Shown in pieces: positions 25,301-38,900 of a stretch of DNA of 64,000 nt. The DNA is from Sipunculus nudus (taxonomy: Eukaryota > Annelida > Sipuncula > Golfingiida > Sipunculidae): the NCBI GenBank assembly GCA_026874595.1, contig CM049313.1, positions 65,476,159 through 65,540,158 of the forward strand, given 5' to 3'. The position numbers and the translations under genes were made by a program. Position 1 is the stretch's first letter, and every line of letters starts with the position of its first letter. Under the pieces are notes generated by a model. That model was not told the DNA's origin. It made no database searches and worked only from the letters and a program-made list of their open reading frames with translations.

Positions 25301-28300
25301 AAATTAATGATAGACAAAGATGCAGTTGATAATATTAATCTAGATTCCCACTGTGTCTAGTGTGTAGATTGATGTGAAAATAGTCCAAAGTGAATATATT
25401 ACATTTATTTTTTTAATATAAATAAAAGCCATAGAACCAGGTACTTATGATCATTATTTAAATTTGTTAATTTTGTATATTCTGGATTCTCTACATCATT
25501 GTTTGGCTAAAACTGAATAAATACTAGACATGGTGCGAATGCTTTGCAAATGTATTTGAATACGAATATGAATATGTACTGCATTAACAATTTTATTGCA
25601 TAAGAATGGGAATTCAGGTTAAATTGAAAGTATTTGAATACCAGTGCAGATACTTTCAAAATATATTCATGAATGCATTCAGGAATATATTCTATAATAT
25701 TATTTTAATAATCATTTCAGTTATATTTTACTTAAAAAATCATATGATTTTCTTATTATTTTTTTAAATAAAAATTATATTGGCACAATATTTGTTATTA
25801 AATTTTAATAAATAGTTAAACTCTTTATTATATGTGCTGCTTATAAGTTATATGGCCAAGTCAAAATCTATGTGACAATAGCACTCCAATTGTTAGCGAA
25901 CCTGTGAGCTTATGCGATGGTGTGGCGTCGTCCGTCGTCCGGTGTCCGTCGTCTGTACGTTAACCCATACTAACTTGAAAATGGCAAGAGTTAGCATCAC
26001 GAAATTTTATGCAAAAAATTAGTCATCTGAAAAACTCCATCAGATTTTGCTTATTTTTTGGCTAACTGCATTTTCTTAGATTTTATAGAGAAAAAGCTAA
26101 AAAAGCTTTAAAAATCTTCTTCTCTGAAACTGTTCAGCCAGATTGTCCAATATTTCACAGAAATGATCCCTGGAACAATCTCTCTCAAGTTTGTTCAAAT
26201 GGTTTAAGTTCGGTGATTTTTGGCTGAGTTACAGCTAGTTGAACTTAGTCATCTGTCCAAAAAAGCATACTAAAATTACAAACTTAGAAACAGCTGGAGC
26301 TATCATCACCAAATTTTATGCCAATGTTGGTCACATGAGTCATATCTGAAATTGAGGTATTGGTGGCGCCACCTGCATCGGCCTTTTTTGTATCATACTG
26401 ACAGCTACAAATAACTTCTTCTCTGAAATGATATGGCCAAATTGTTTAATATCTCACAGAAATGATCCTAGGGTAGTGCTTTCTGAAGTTTGTTCAAATG
26501 GTCTCAGTTCAGTGACTTTTGGCTAAGTTATGGGAAGCTGAATTTAGTCATATACCATAACAGCCTATTTTAGCTAAGTGGCTACAAAAATCTTCTTCTC
26601 AAAAACCACTTAAAATTCTTAAATCTCACACATTAATTATCCTTAGATGTTGATAATTCTAGTTTGTTCAAATGGTTTTGGTTCAGTGATTTTTGGCTGA
26701 GTTATGGGTTGCTTAACTTAGCCATTTTGCTGTATTTTCCCATATGAGTTATAAACCTGCAAAACATTTTTAGACTGATGCCACTGAGGCCAATTTGTTT
26801 AATATCTTACAAGAATAGTCCCCTGAATAATTCTTATAATGATTATCTTTTATGGTGCCAAAGAATGAATTATGGCTGAATTATAACGATTGAATTAAGT
26901 CATTTTACCATATATGGTAGCTGTGTAAAGCAGATTCATCTAGCCTAGCACCAGTTTATCAGCATCCCTTACATCATGCCTCTAGACCTTCAGATTTCAG
27001 GTTATCTATGGTTAATATTGACAAGAATGTTTTTTAAAAGCTTTTAAAAAATGTAGATTTATGATTTTAGATATACTTCATACCAGGCAATGTCAACAAT
27101 CACAGGTATACAGCTCTCTGTGGGTATATAAAGACGGCTATACATAGATTATAAATAATTGGTGTCCATACTCAACTTAATTCAAGATTTTGCCATCAGT
27201 GAGAGATGTATCTGTATTATAATTTTGCATTCAATATGCATCTGTAGTAATTTTAGTGAGCCTGTGAGCTAATTTGATGTTGTTGCGGTGTCCATAGTCC
27301 ATCTTCTGTAAGTTAACCCATACTATTCGAAAACGATGGGGGTTGCAACATGAAATGTAATGTAAAAAATTAGCCATCTGAAAAACTCTGCATTTTCTTA
27401 GATTTTAATGAGAAAAAAATTTAAAAACCTTTAAAAATCTTCTCTGAAGAAACGGTCAAGCCAAATTGTTCAGTATTTCACAGAAATAATCTTTTATATC
27501 ATATCTTACAAGTTTGTTTGAATGGTTCAAATATGATATAAAAGATTAAAAAGTATTTTAGCCAAAGTCTTTCAGTATGTGTAAACAGATTTACTAACAG
27601 GCCAAGATTGTGTCTGTAATTTAAATAGGTTGAGATACTCTCATGGGCACCATGTGATAACCTCATAGGTAGCATGTGATCAACTCATGGGTATCATGTG
27701 ATCACCTCATGTGTGTCATGCCCCTCAGGGCTGCATGTGGAGCCAATCTTAGAGCTTATGCAATGGTGTGGCTACTATTTCAGATTAGGCAACAGGTCAA
27801 GAGTTCACTCAGTGCAGCCAGGTATAGGTCAGGAGTTCACTCTGTGCAGTAGCTGCATTCTATTTATAGCAGTGGTAGACTGCCCACTGCATCAGATTCA
27901 TCACAAAGTTCAGCCTGGATCTATTTATAGCTTTGGCAGACTGCCAACTGTGTCAGATTATGCAACAGGTCAAGAGTTCACTCAGTGCAGCCAGGTACAG
28001 GTCAAAAGTTTACTCAGTCTAGCCAGGTGCAGGTCATGAGTTCACTCAGTGCAGTAGCCTGAGCAAGCAATTTGTCACAGTTCACTCGGGGCAACTGCCT
28101 TTCTCACCTAAGCCGGGTCAGCCCCATGCATCAGACTCAAGGTAAGTTTTATGTATTGGCCTAATATAATGACCTTGTCTATGTGTCTTTGATGGCTTTC
28201 TCGCTCACAAGACAGGTGTCGCCACCTACAATGACTTTTGCACAGTTTGTGTCCCTGCGTTTTCTCAGGAGGGGTTTAATTGATATATCAGTCTGAAATT

Positions 28301-29829
28301 GGGCATATGTATATATCTCTGATAGCTTTGTTGTATACAAGACTGGTGGTGCCAGCTACAATCATTTTTGTGTTGTCCGCACCCATGCCAGAATTTCAGC
28401 AGTGATCTTTGTGTAATTGTTTCATATTCAAAATAGTTAGTACTTGCATTGTTCATATACATAATGGTCCAGCATTGAAGCATTATACCTGGTGTATTTC
28501 CCAATGCACAGGTTCGCATTAGGCCTGTAGGCCTTGTTAATAAAATAAATGAAATCAATCCTTTTCCCTGTCTCCAAAGATACTATCAAAATCATACATA
28601 AGCTAAACACCAACAACACATAATAAAGCTTATATTTATTACCACACAAAACCCGCATGTGCCTCATTCCCAAATCATATTTTTTATCATATATAACAGC
28701 TGAGCGCCGTGACCCATGGGTCCCTTGTTTAATGTTTCATGAGGGTTTCATTTTCTTGATCTCAATACAAAAAAACCTATACAGAGAATACAACCATTAT
28801 AATGTGAATTAATTAGGGCCTTGCTTGAAAAGCGGTGCCCTATAATGATTACCGTGTCAGGCCAACCTTCCATCCATCCGACTTCAGTACTTCCGTCCTT
28901 CTGTCTGTGACACTTTCTTTTGCACGTGATAACTCAACAACAACCTACTGCAGCTTTCCCTAATTCACAGGGATGATTGGTACTTATGAGGGCTCCAGAC
29001 CTATTGAATTACAGACCTGTTGGAATTCCAATATGGCCGCCACAGCCTGATCGCTGATTTTCTTTCATGGCAATAACTTGACAACACCCCACTGCAACTT
29101 TCCCTTATTCACAGGGATGATTGGTACCTATGAGGGCTCCAGACCTATTGAATTACAGACCTGTTGGAAGTCTAATATGGCTGCCACAGCCCAATTGCTG
29201 ATTTTCTTTCGCGAGCAATAACTTGACAACACCCTCCTGCAGCTTTCCCAAATTCACAGGGATGATTGGTACCTATAAAGGCTCCAGACCTATTGAATTA
29301 CAGACTTGTCGGACTTCAAATATGGCTAACAGACAACTTTTGGTGATTTTTTATTGCACACATTATTTCAGACATATCTTCTTTAAAATCATTTGATCCA
29401 GTAGGATTTTTTCCCTCATGCATTTGGATAAAAACCTTAAAAAGCAATGTTTTTGTAAAAAAAATAATTTTATTTTTTTGGTCAAGAGTGGGCTTTCGTC
29501 TGGGTTGACTTTTGTCCTACACCCAAATTGATATAAACTACCTTGCATGCCTATGTCAATTTGAGTAGTCCCAAACATTTTCAAATTAAATGATGCCTTT
29601 ACAGGGGCACTTGTTTTAAAATTTTAGGCTAAGATCAGTTTGATAGGAAATCCAATTTTACTTTATATAGGGTTCTTTTATGGTCAAAATCTTACTTTTT
29701 ACATTACACGGTAAAAACCTGTAAATTAATGTTGAAACTGTTATTAATATTAATAACTGTAGATAACTACAGTTCATTCTTATAAGTTTTATCCCCAACA
29801 AGTTAGAAGAATCATAGCATATCCTATAA

Positions 29830-29902
<73 letters not shown>

Positions 29903-32900
29903 TAAGATTTACATCTATTGTCAGCTCTGACTTAATCTCTAATGATGTAAACAATCAGCCTCGTTATTTCTGCCTAATGTTGATACACAGTGATACCAGT
30001 TTTACATTTAGGAGTTTTGTCTCAGAGCCCCATCATACAATATTTTAAAGCTTCCAGTTGGTTTTTGATTATTGTATGACTGATAAAGTGTGTTTACACA
30101 AGTTACAACAGTGGGGCTCCATTTTACAAGCAGCCAGTCATATTTAGGTATCCTCCTTCACACCCTCCACTATATTCCTAGCAATGTTCCCCCTCAACAG
30201 TTACTGGCAGTCAGTATGCTTAAGTGACTGTGACCCTGTAGCCTGTCAGTAAGTAAATAACACTTGATGGCTGAGGATGATGCAATAAAGCTGATATATA
30301 CTCTTGAAAAAGATAACCACAGTCAATACAATAACATAGGAGACAAGGGGACTGCTGCTCATTGTATGGTTGCAGAGCATAAATCATTGGCTAAAGCTGC
30401 CTACATGTAGGCCTACATATCAGTTGAGATGATGTACCAGCCTGTATATGGTCTGAAAATTCATACCTCCAAACAATTGATTATTTCCAGCTATTAGTAG
30501 ATAGAGGTTAACCAATTTTTATGCCCCCGCCACAAAGTGGGGGCATATAGTTTTACCCATATCCGTCATTCTGTCCTTCCATCATTCCGAAATAAAACAG
30601 TTGTACGGACTTTTTTTCGCAATGCTTGCAGATATTGGCCTGATTTTTGGTGTGTGGGCAGATAATGACCAGTTACAGATTGAGTTTGTGTTTTGTCCCA
30701 GTTGACCTAATTTTGACCGTTTTATGGCTCCTAAACTTGGAAAATTTCATGAAAAATATAAATTTTCATGACAAATACACATGTACGGACTTTTTTTCGC
30801 AATGCCTGCAGATATTGGCCTGATTTTTGGTGTGTGGGCAGATAATGACTAGTTTCAGATAGAGTTCATGTTTCCTCCCAGTTAACCTACTTTCGTATGT
30901 TTAACGGCTCCTTAACTTAGAAAATTTCATGAAAAATATAAATTTTCATGACAAATACACATGTACGGACTTTTTTCGCTATGCCTGCAGATATTGGCCT
31001 AATTTTTGGTGTGTGGGCAGATAATGACCAGTTACAGATCAAGCTCCCGTTTCGTCCCAGTTGACTTTCTTTTGTATGTTTTACGGCTCCTTAACTTAGA
31101 AAATTTCATGAAAAATATAAATTTTCATGACAATTACACACATACGGACTTTTTTTCGCAATGCCTGCAGATATTGGCCTGATTTTTGGTGTGTAGGCAG
31201 ATAATGACCAGTAACAGATCAAGTTCTTGTTTTGTCTCATTTGACCTAATTTTGACTATTTGACTGCTCCTGAACATAGAAAATTTCATGAAAAATAGAA
31301 ATTTTCATAACAAATGCATATGTACCGACTTTTTTTCCTCAGTGCCTGCAGATACCATCCTGATTTTTTATGTGTGGGCAGATAATGACAGTTACGGATT
31401 GAGTTTGCGTTTCATCCCGGTTGACCTACTTTTGATTGTTTTACGGCTCCTAAACATAGAAAATTTCATGAAAGACAGAAATTATTATGGAAAATGCACA
31501 TGTATGGACTTTTTTTCACAGTGCCTGCAGATACTGGCCTGATTTTTGGTGTGTTGCTTGATAATGACCCGTAACAGATTGAGTTTGCATTTTGCCCTTG
31601 TTTACCTTCTTTTGACCATATGACACCTCCTGAACTTAAAAACTTTTTCAAAATTTAACAAATGTTTCTAATTTGCCCCAGGCGGGGGCATTTGTGTCGT
31701 TCCGACACATCTAGTTATTGATTATTGTTCCTGAAATTACAACCAATTTTTCAACACTACTTTTGAGTGAGCTTTATCGTTTTTGTGAATAAAAATTTTG
31801 CAGGGATACTGTATGGTGGTAATTTGATTTTTATGCAAAGAATATTTGTATGCATCCAACTGATGTATTCAGTCCTGGCAATTCTTGAAATTACATTCAA
31901 CAAATATGCAGGATTTGACATGAGTAAATCATGAACAATAATTGCATTGGAATTGCCTAATTATTTGCAGTCTGATCATAGTAATAATTGCTCACAAGAT
32001 GATTGCCCTATTTTATTCATGGAAACTTTTCATTTTAATAATGAATGAATATGTATGAATACAGTGATAATAGCCTCATCTTGTAAAGCCCTGTTTTGTA
32101 AACAGGTATATTTACTTTTGTCGCTTCAGTTTTGTTTGGAGTGTTTAAATTTTATGTTATGATATATTATTATTATTTTTGTCAAAGTGGACCTATTGCT
32201 TTTCATGTGAAACTGTTGTTGCGTTGTTAATATGGTAACAGTGTTTGCACTTTTAATAAAGATTACCTGAGCAAATGATCTACCAAACTGCAGTTGCCTT
32301 ATTTTTCATAAACATTTTATTTTGGGCAATCATCATGGGATCATTTATAAACCAGTCATATCATGTTTAATACATTTATACTTTTTTTACTGAGCAGACT
32401 CATCTGAAGTCAGGGAGACATTAGTGGAAGGTCGACATGAATTTTTCTTCAGCTTTGAACTGCCAATAGAGTAAGTGTCTAAAACATTTATGAATGTGTT
32501 TAGGGTATGTATCCTTATTATGTCCCCCCCCCCCTCCATGTACTCGTGACCTTGATCTTCAAGGTCATCTGCGCAATTCTATGATTGTGACCCCCATAAC
32601 TTTGAATTTACTTAAGATTTTTTCTTCGAATTTGACTCACTAGTTCTTTCTGTAAAATCTTAGAGGAGTACCCTTTTCACTGCTTATGCTGCTGGTGTAT
32701 GAAGCGCTGGGGGAAATGACTTCTTAACCCACAGGCTCCAAGTGGCAGAGTGTGCCTTGCCATAAGAATATTTGAATTTAATATGACAACTTAGAAGCCT
32801 TGAAATCCCTGGAGATAAGCATTTTTCTTTAAATATCCCCATAGATTCCTTGGTTTTTAAGCAGATATAAACATTATTTTAAGTTCCCACTAAATAATAT

Positions 32901-35900
32901 TCACCCATGCAAGAGCATTATTCTGGATTCTTGTCCAGTCTGATCTGTCATATCTTGCAAAACTCTTTTCAAAGATTTCCAGCCTGAGACTCCTCAGATT
33001 ATCTTCATGTCATATTTCCATGCCCTTATCAAACCATGACTGATTCATATCTTGCAAGCATTTAAAAAGGAAACATCTCCACGGCAACAAACTTTGTACA
33101 GACAAAGGTAAAGTTGGGATGTGGCAACTTGCTTGTCAGAATTACAGGTCTACCCCTAGCATTTTAAACAAAGCATTGTACTGGGGCTTTGTCTTTTGCA
33201 GACTTAATTCTCTTGGTTTCAAATTGGGAATAATGAATAAATAACATGCTAGTAGAATTTAAACACAAATGATGTTTACATGCATGTTTATGAAATGAAG
33301 ACATATCATGGTTCACACAGTAATTTTTTCAGCACACAACATTTACTTCTCATTTCTTATTTACTTTTAAGGTCTTTTACATTTTCCATTTCGTTTCCTG
33401 TAAGATCTGATGTAAGCTCAAATTTTGATGGTGTTTTTTATAGACAGAAACATGAAACAATACTTTGAATTCATTCATTATTCCCAGTTTGATGACCAGT
33501 TTCATTCCTTTACAAATGATTGCTTCACATACAATAAACTGGTATATTTCTAATAGATAAAACTATGGTAAGCCCTTCCCAAACATTCCGAAATAAAGTG
33601 AAATTCCCTCAGGATTTTTTGGAAAAAAATATGCAAAATGATGGCACTTCAATAGTCATTTTGCCTGACATTTTAAGACCAAAAACAGGTTTTTATTTAG
33701 CTCAGCTGACTATAAGTCATTCGAGCTATAGTCGTGGTCCATTGTCTGTTGTCTGTCCATCCGTCTGTTTGTTAGTCTATCCGTCCGCCAGACTGGCACG
33801 TTTTGAAACTGTTAGACCTATGAATCTAATATCTGGCATACTGTTAGATGTCCCCAAAATCTCCTACCATACCGATAATTGGGTCCATATGACTTTGTTC
33901 CTTAGAGATATTTAGGAAAAACCTCAAATTTCCATTTAAAAACCTATTATCACCATTCAGGACTGTCTAATATCAAAACCACTTAACTGTTTTTCTTAAC
34001 ATTTACCAGAAGTAATCTCCTATATATTTCCTATATATATGCCAGATATTAAGTCTGTTAAGTATAATTTGTTTCAGTTGTTGGCCCAAAAAAAATGGAA
34101 TTTTTAAAAAATCAGGAAAATATTTACTCACTTAACATGAAAACTTTTAAAACTAGAGACTATTTTCCCAAGTATATAACTTTGTTGAATTAAAATTCAG
34201 TTGTTTACCCAAAATGAGATCTGAATTGTGTAAATTTTTTAAGTTATTAGCATAAAAATTAGTACCTTAAATTTTGCCAAACTTTGACCATGACACTTTC
34301 CTATTAGTACTATTGATTTAATTTTCACAGCATGTAAACATAAGTATTTAATCTGAAATTGAAAATAAAAGCTTGAAAATCAGGCAAGTTATTGTTTTTT
34401 TTTCTTGAGGCTCTATTGTAGTAATTTACTTTGTCTAGATGCAGGGTCCCACTCCAGGTCCCTGGAAGTCAGCTATGCCAGGGTTTTTGATTTGTTACAG
34501 TCACTGGGGGAGATCCCCTGCTGTGACAGGTGTACAGCTATTCTCATATCACTTCCCAAAGCGCCCCCCCCTCTGCAAATCAACCCACCAAGTGTTATGG
34601 AGTAATTGTTATTGTTTTCACTGTATCTCCTTAATGGTAATGCTGTTTCCACTACAATATACAAAAACTTTCCTTGAAAAAGTTATTCAAGGTGTAATCA
34701 AGAAGATGCCAGTTGTGTTAATGTAGTATTTTCAAAGAAATCAATTTTCTTTTAATGATTTTAACGAATATAATTAAACCCATCATGCTTAAATTTATAA
34801 AATATGAAGCAAATTATGGATAAATAAAGGCACAATTTAAAATTGTGAAATCTGAATCAAGTATTATTTTTATATATTTATTGTTTTGCAAATTTATTTT
34901 GTGGTAAAAAATAAATTAACATTTGTATGCATGATGTGGTGTTGTCTGACAGGATTGCGATTAATGATTACCCAGTTTAGAATTATGATCAACCTTTATA
35001 TTCAGATATATATGTTATATCAGAAATGTATAGAAGTATAAAATTATAATAAAAAAATTGATGTGATAAAAAAATGAGGATCTAACATTTGTTCATTATT
35101 TTCCTGCCTCAGCAGAATTTGAGAAGAATTAGGCTTTGTTTGCCCTGTATGTGTATGCAGAAGTATTGTTAATCCTACCATCTCCCCCCCCCCCCATATT
35201 TATTGCAAATGTGTAAAATTTATTTTAGTAAAATTAATAGGATTAAAAAAAAATTAAGATCTTATTGAAACATATTCCTGCCTTAGGAGAATGGAACATA
35301 AAGTGATCAGGTCTGTCCATCATCTCTCCGTTATCATTTAATATATATTAATTATGAAATTTTTCCTATAAGCACTGTTGAAATAACTTTCATTTGCTGT
35401 ATGTATTTGGAATTAAGCCTTTTAACTTTAAGTCTGAAATTTGAAAGCAAATTACAGTAGAACACCTGTATTACGGTCACCATCGGGACTGGATGAAAGT
35501 GGCCTTAATACAGGAGTGGCCTTAATACCGGACTTGACCAGGATAGGGGAGTTAAAATGTTACACGAAACCAAGTTCAAATCTTTATTACAATCAACAAA
35601 ATAAACGTATATACACGGTATTAGTATAATTACTATTATCAATAAAAAAATAAAATATTTAGAATCACGTCAACCCTATTTATAACAATCACCAACAATA
35701 TATACAAATACAGTGTTTGTAATTAAATTATATCCATAATATTTGTACAAATGTTGAGAATCTTTTTGTATCCATAAAGCATACTAATAGCACAGAAGTA
35801 TCAGCAGAAATATGTGAACATTCACAGAATACACTCTTTACTTCTGGTTAAAGAAAGCAGTTATGGAAGACTGTTTATTACACACTGTCGAGGTCACAAT

Positions 35901-38900
35901 TTCATCTTGATAGGCAAATTCCAAATTCTTGGTAGCCATAATGGTGAAAGTGATAAGGACAGAGAATGCGTTACATGTCATACAGGTAACATTGTTTATT
36001 TTCATTCTTAATTATTCATGTAGGAGTAAATTGTGCGATGTTTTCTGCACTATTTTCGTTTGATTTACGTGTTCACAAGGACATTAAAGAAAGTTTAAAG
36101 ATCAACAGTTTGCCTAATACTTTTCTGATAACATAATCATCGGGACCTGATGATTTTGACAAACACCCTGATTAAGATCCAGCTCGCGAGACTGATTCCC
36201 AAACATACACGCAGGTAGGAACACATACCTTACTATTGTGCATACTTATGAGGCTGAATGGGGTAGTACGACGCTGGCTACGTGTCAAACAACTCGGTCA
36301 CAGTCGTGTGGTTACCTGCCCCTGACCATAATTGAGGCGATTCCCGGCCTGCGGGACAGAGAGACCTCGCTGTTATACGGAATAGAGGAGTGACCATAAT
36401 TGACAACAATATGATTAGGAAATATAACGGTCGAAAATTCGGGATGAAAATCTGACCGTTATAGACGTATTGGCCGTTATTGAGGCGTGGTCGTTAGCAG
36501 GCGTTCTACTGTATATACTCAGTTGGGTATTATTGCAGTGTTAAACTTAAAAAAAAGATATAATAAATAAATTAAGAAATAATTGAAACTTCATATATTA
36601 TCAGCTGTGTTAGTCTACTAGTCTGTCTGTCCTTTTTTAAGTATATAGTAATTGTGAATGAACTTTTTTATCCTGTAAACATTGTTGGATTAAGTGAAAA
36701 TCCTATGTATATACACTATAATAATACAGATATGTTGTAACTCACACCATTCCACCCCCCCCCCCCCCCCCCCCACCACCACCAAATCCTTTCATCTGTG
36801 GACTGGGGACATAAGTTATATTTCAACTGTATACATTTCATAATATTAAAAAAATCCATATATTTAATAATATATATTATCTAAAAATAGATTCAATTGA
36901 ACAAATTTGTAAACTACTGAAATGTCAACAGTTAATCAAAAACCCAACTAATGATCATGGTAATAGTACAGATCATTTGTTCACAAACTGCTCACATGCT
37001 TCAGTTTAGACATTAGGAAACACATGGTCAGGTCACAAAATATTATTTTCCACAGTTTCTTGCACATCAATATAAACCAATCATATAAAACAAACAATGG
37101 CCTATATTACCTCTACCTCTTACACTTGATCTCCATTTGATATTATTTTAGATTTTACCTTCAAGGTCAACTTCAGCTGAGCACAGTGACCCATGGGTCC
37201 CTTGTTTAATTAAAAGTACTTGTACTTGTACTCAAGTACAGGCCCCTGTTCTTGTACTTGTACTCAAGTACATGGAAAAATTGTGTACTTGTACTTGTAC
37301 TTGTCAAATTCTGAAGAATTGTACTTGTACTCAAGTACTGACCCCCTGAACTTGACACGAGGCTGTTTTCTAGCTGTGGCCACAGTGGAGTTGCATAACA
37401 GTTTATTATTATTATTATTTATATTATTTTTATAGCGCTAAATCAAGAAAAAAATCCTGCGCTAGCATAAAAGCGACTGTAAAATGTTCATAACTATGAA
37501 AAGTAAGAATGATAAACATTTGTGCATCTAAGAGTTCAAATATAGTATGATTTAAATAAATGTGTTTTCAACCGTGACTTAAAACTGACTAAAGAAACGT
37601 CATGTTTTACAGTGTTAGTTAAACTGTTCCAGAGAGCCAGGGCTACTCTCCTAAAACAGTTCTCCCTGAATGTAACAGTTGTGGCCATCAGTGTTGCCAA
37701 CAAGCCCTTTTTTTCGCAGAGTGCAGAGACCTTGATGGAATATATTGAACAAGAAGTTCATGCACATATGATGGGGCTAGACAGTTCAAAGCTTTGTAGC
37801 TACCAGGTATATAGAAGAATCTTAAACCAAATTCAGGATTCTACTGGTAGCCAGTGCAGTTGTTTCAGTATTGGCATAATATGGCGGATTTTGACGTTTG
37901 AGTAATAATCGTGGTGGCAATATTTTAAATACATTCTATTCTGTTGATGAGAGTACCTGGCACTCAGAGGAAGTTATGGTGCCACCATCAGTGATAAGAT
38001 ATATCATAATTGAAAACATTAATAAAGTGGAGTTTTATCACATTGCTTTTAAAAGCTTTAAATTATCACATGATTGTTTAAAGTATGAAATATAATAAGA
38101 AAGCTTTAAGTGTTTAAGAAAGGTAAAACAGTATTTGATGTCTCAAAATATAAATTATTAATTTAATATTACACAAAGTTTTCCACTGTCCATGCACATT
38201 TTGAAGAATGTTTCCTGTTTGCCCTGAAAAATATTTGTACCTCTAAGGTAGAGCCCCATTTGATCTATGCCATAAAATGAATTTTTGAATTTAAAGAATT
38301 ATAATGTGATCTGGACCATGTTTGCATTGTTTCTTGGTCAATAAAGTAAAAATACCTTTCCTCTGGTTTATAATAAGTAGATAAAATCTTAACTTGATAT
38401 ATCGCGATAATTTTCACTCTACTTTTGCTGAAGGGGTATTGCGACATCATTTGAAGGGAAGCACGGTAGTATACGATACTGGCTGAAGGCAGAGATGGAC
38501 AAACCATGGTCATTCAACCATAAGACAAAGAAAGCCTTCACTGTGATCAGTCCAATCGATATCAACAAACCAGAATATCAGGTAACTAGAAAAGCACTCA
38601 GAGAGTGCAGACCTTTGCCAAGGCAGCTCATTACCCCCATATGGCATTGTCAGAATGCAGCAGTTTTCCTTAAAAAATACTTGATCCAGATAGTCATCTG
38701 GATCACCCCCTCAATTAAATCAGTTGTTACATGTACCGAACTATTCTGAAAATTTCAACAAAATCTGTTAAGAACTATTTAACAGACAAACGCATGCAGA
38801 CAAACCAATGCCGGCAAAAACATTATCATTGCCCCTTGGCAGAGAGGTGTCAGCCGTGACAGTTTACCAACATAACTATTCCATCGACTGATCCTGGATA

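Larger units (their letters stand above)
16422..28733 (+). mobile_element. Nested stack: 2.6-kb family-A repeat split by five insertions (arrestin intron 1)
   Basis: Family-A pieces at about 16422-16521, 18527-19339, 21780-21867, 22906-22980, 24601-25894 and 28534-28733 line up in order with the uninterrupted copy at 50536-53121. Together they total about 2.57 kb against 2.59 kb for the intact copy. The gaps are filled by a 2.0-kb hAT, another TTTAGCTCAGCTGAC element, a tRNA-like tandem array, a (GTCC)-rich element and a 2.6-kb hairpin-ended element. The 5' end is TTTAGCTCAGCTGAC and the 3' end is GACCCATGGGTCCCTTGTT. Confidence 0.85.
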
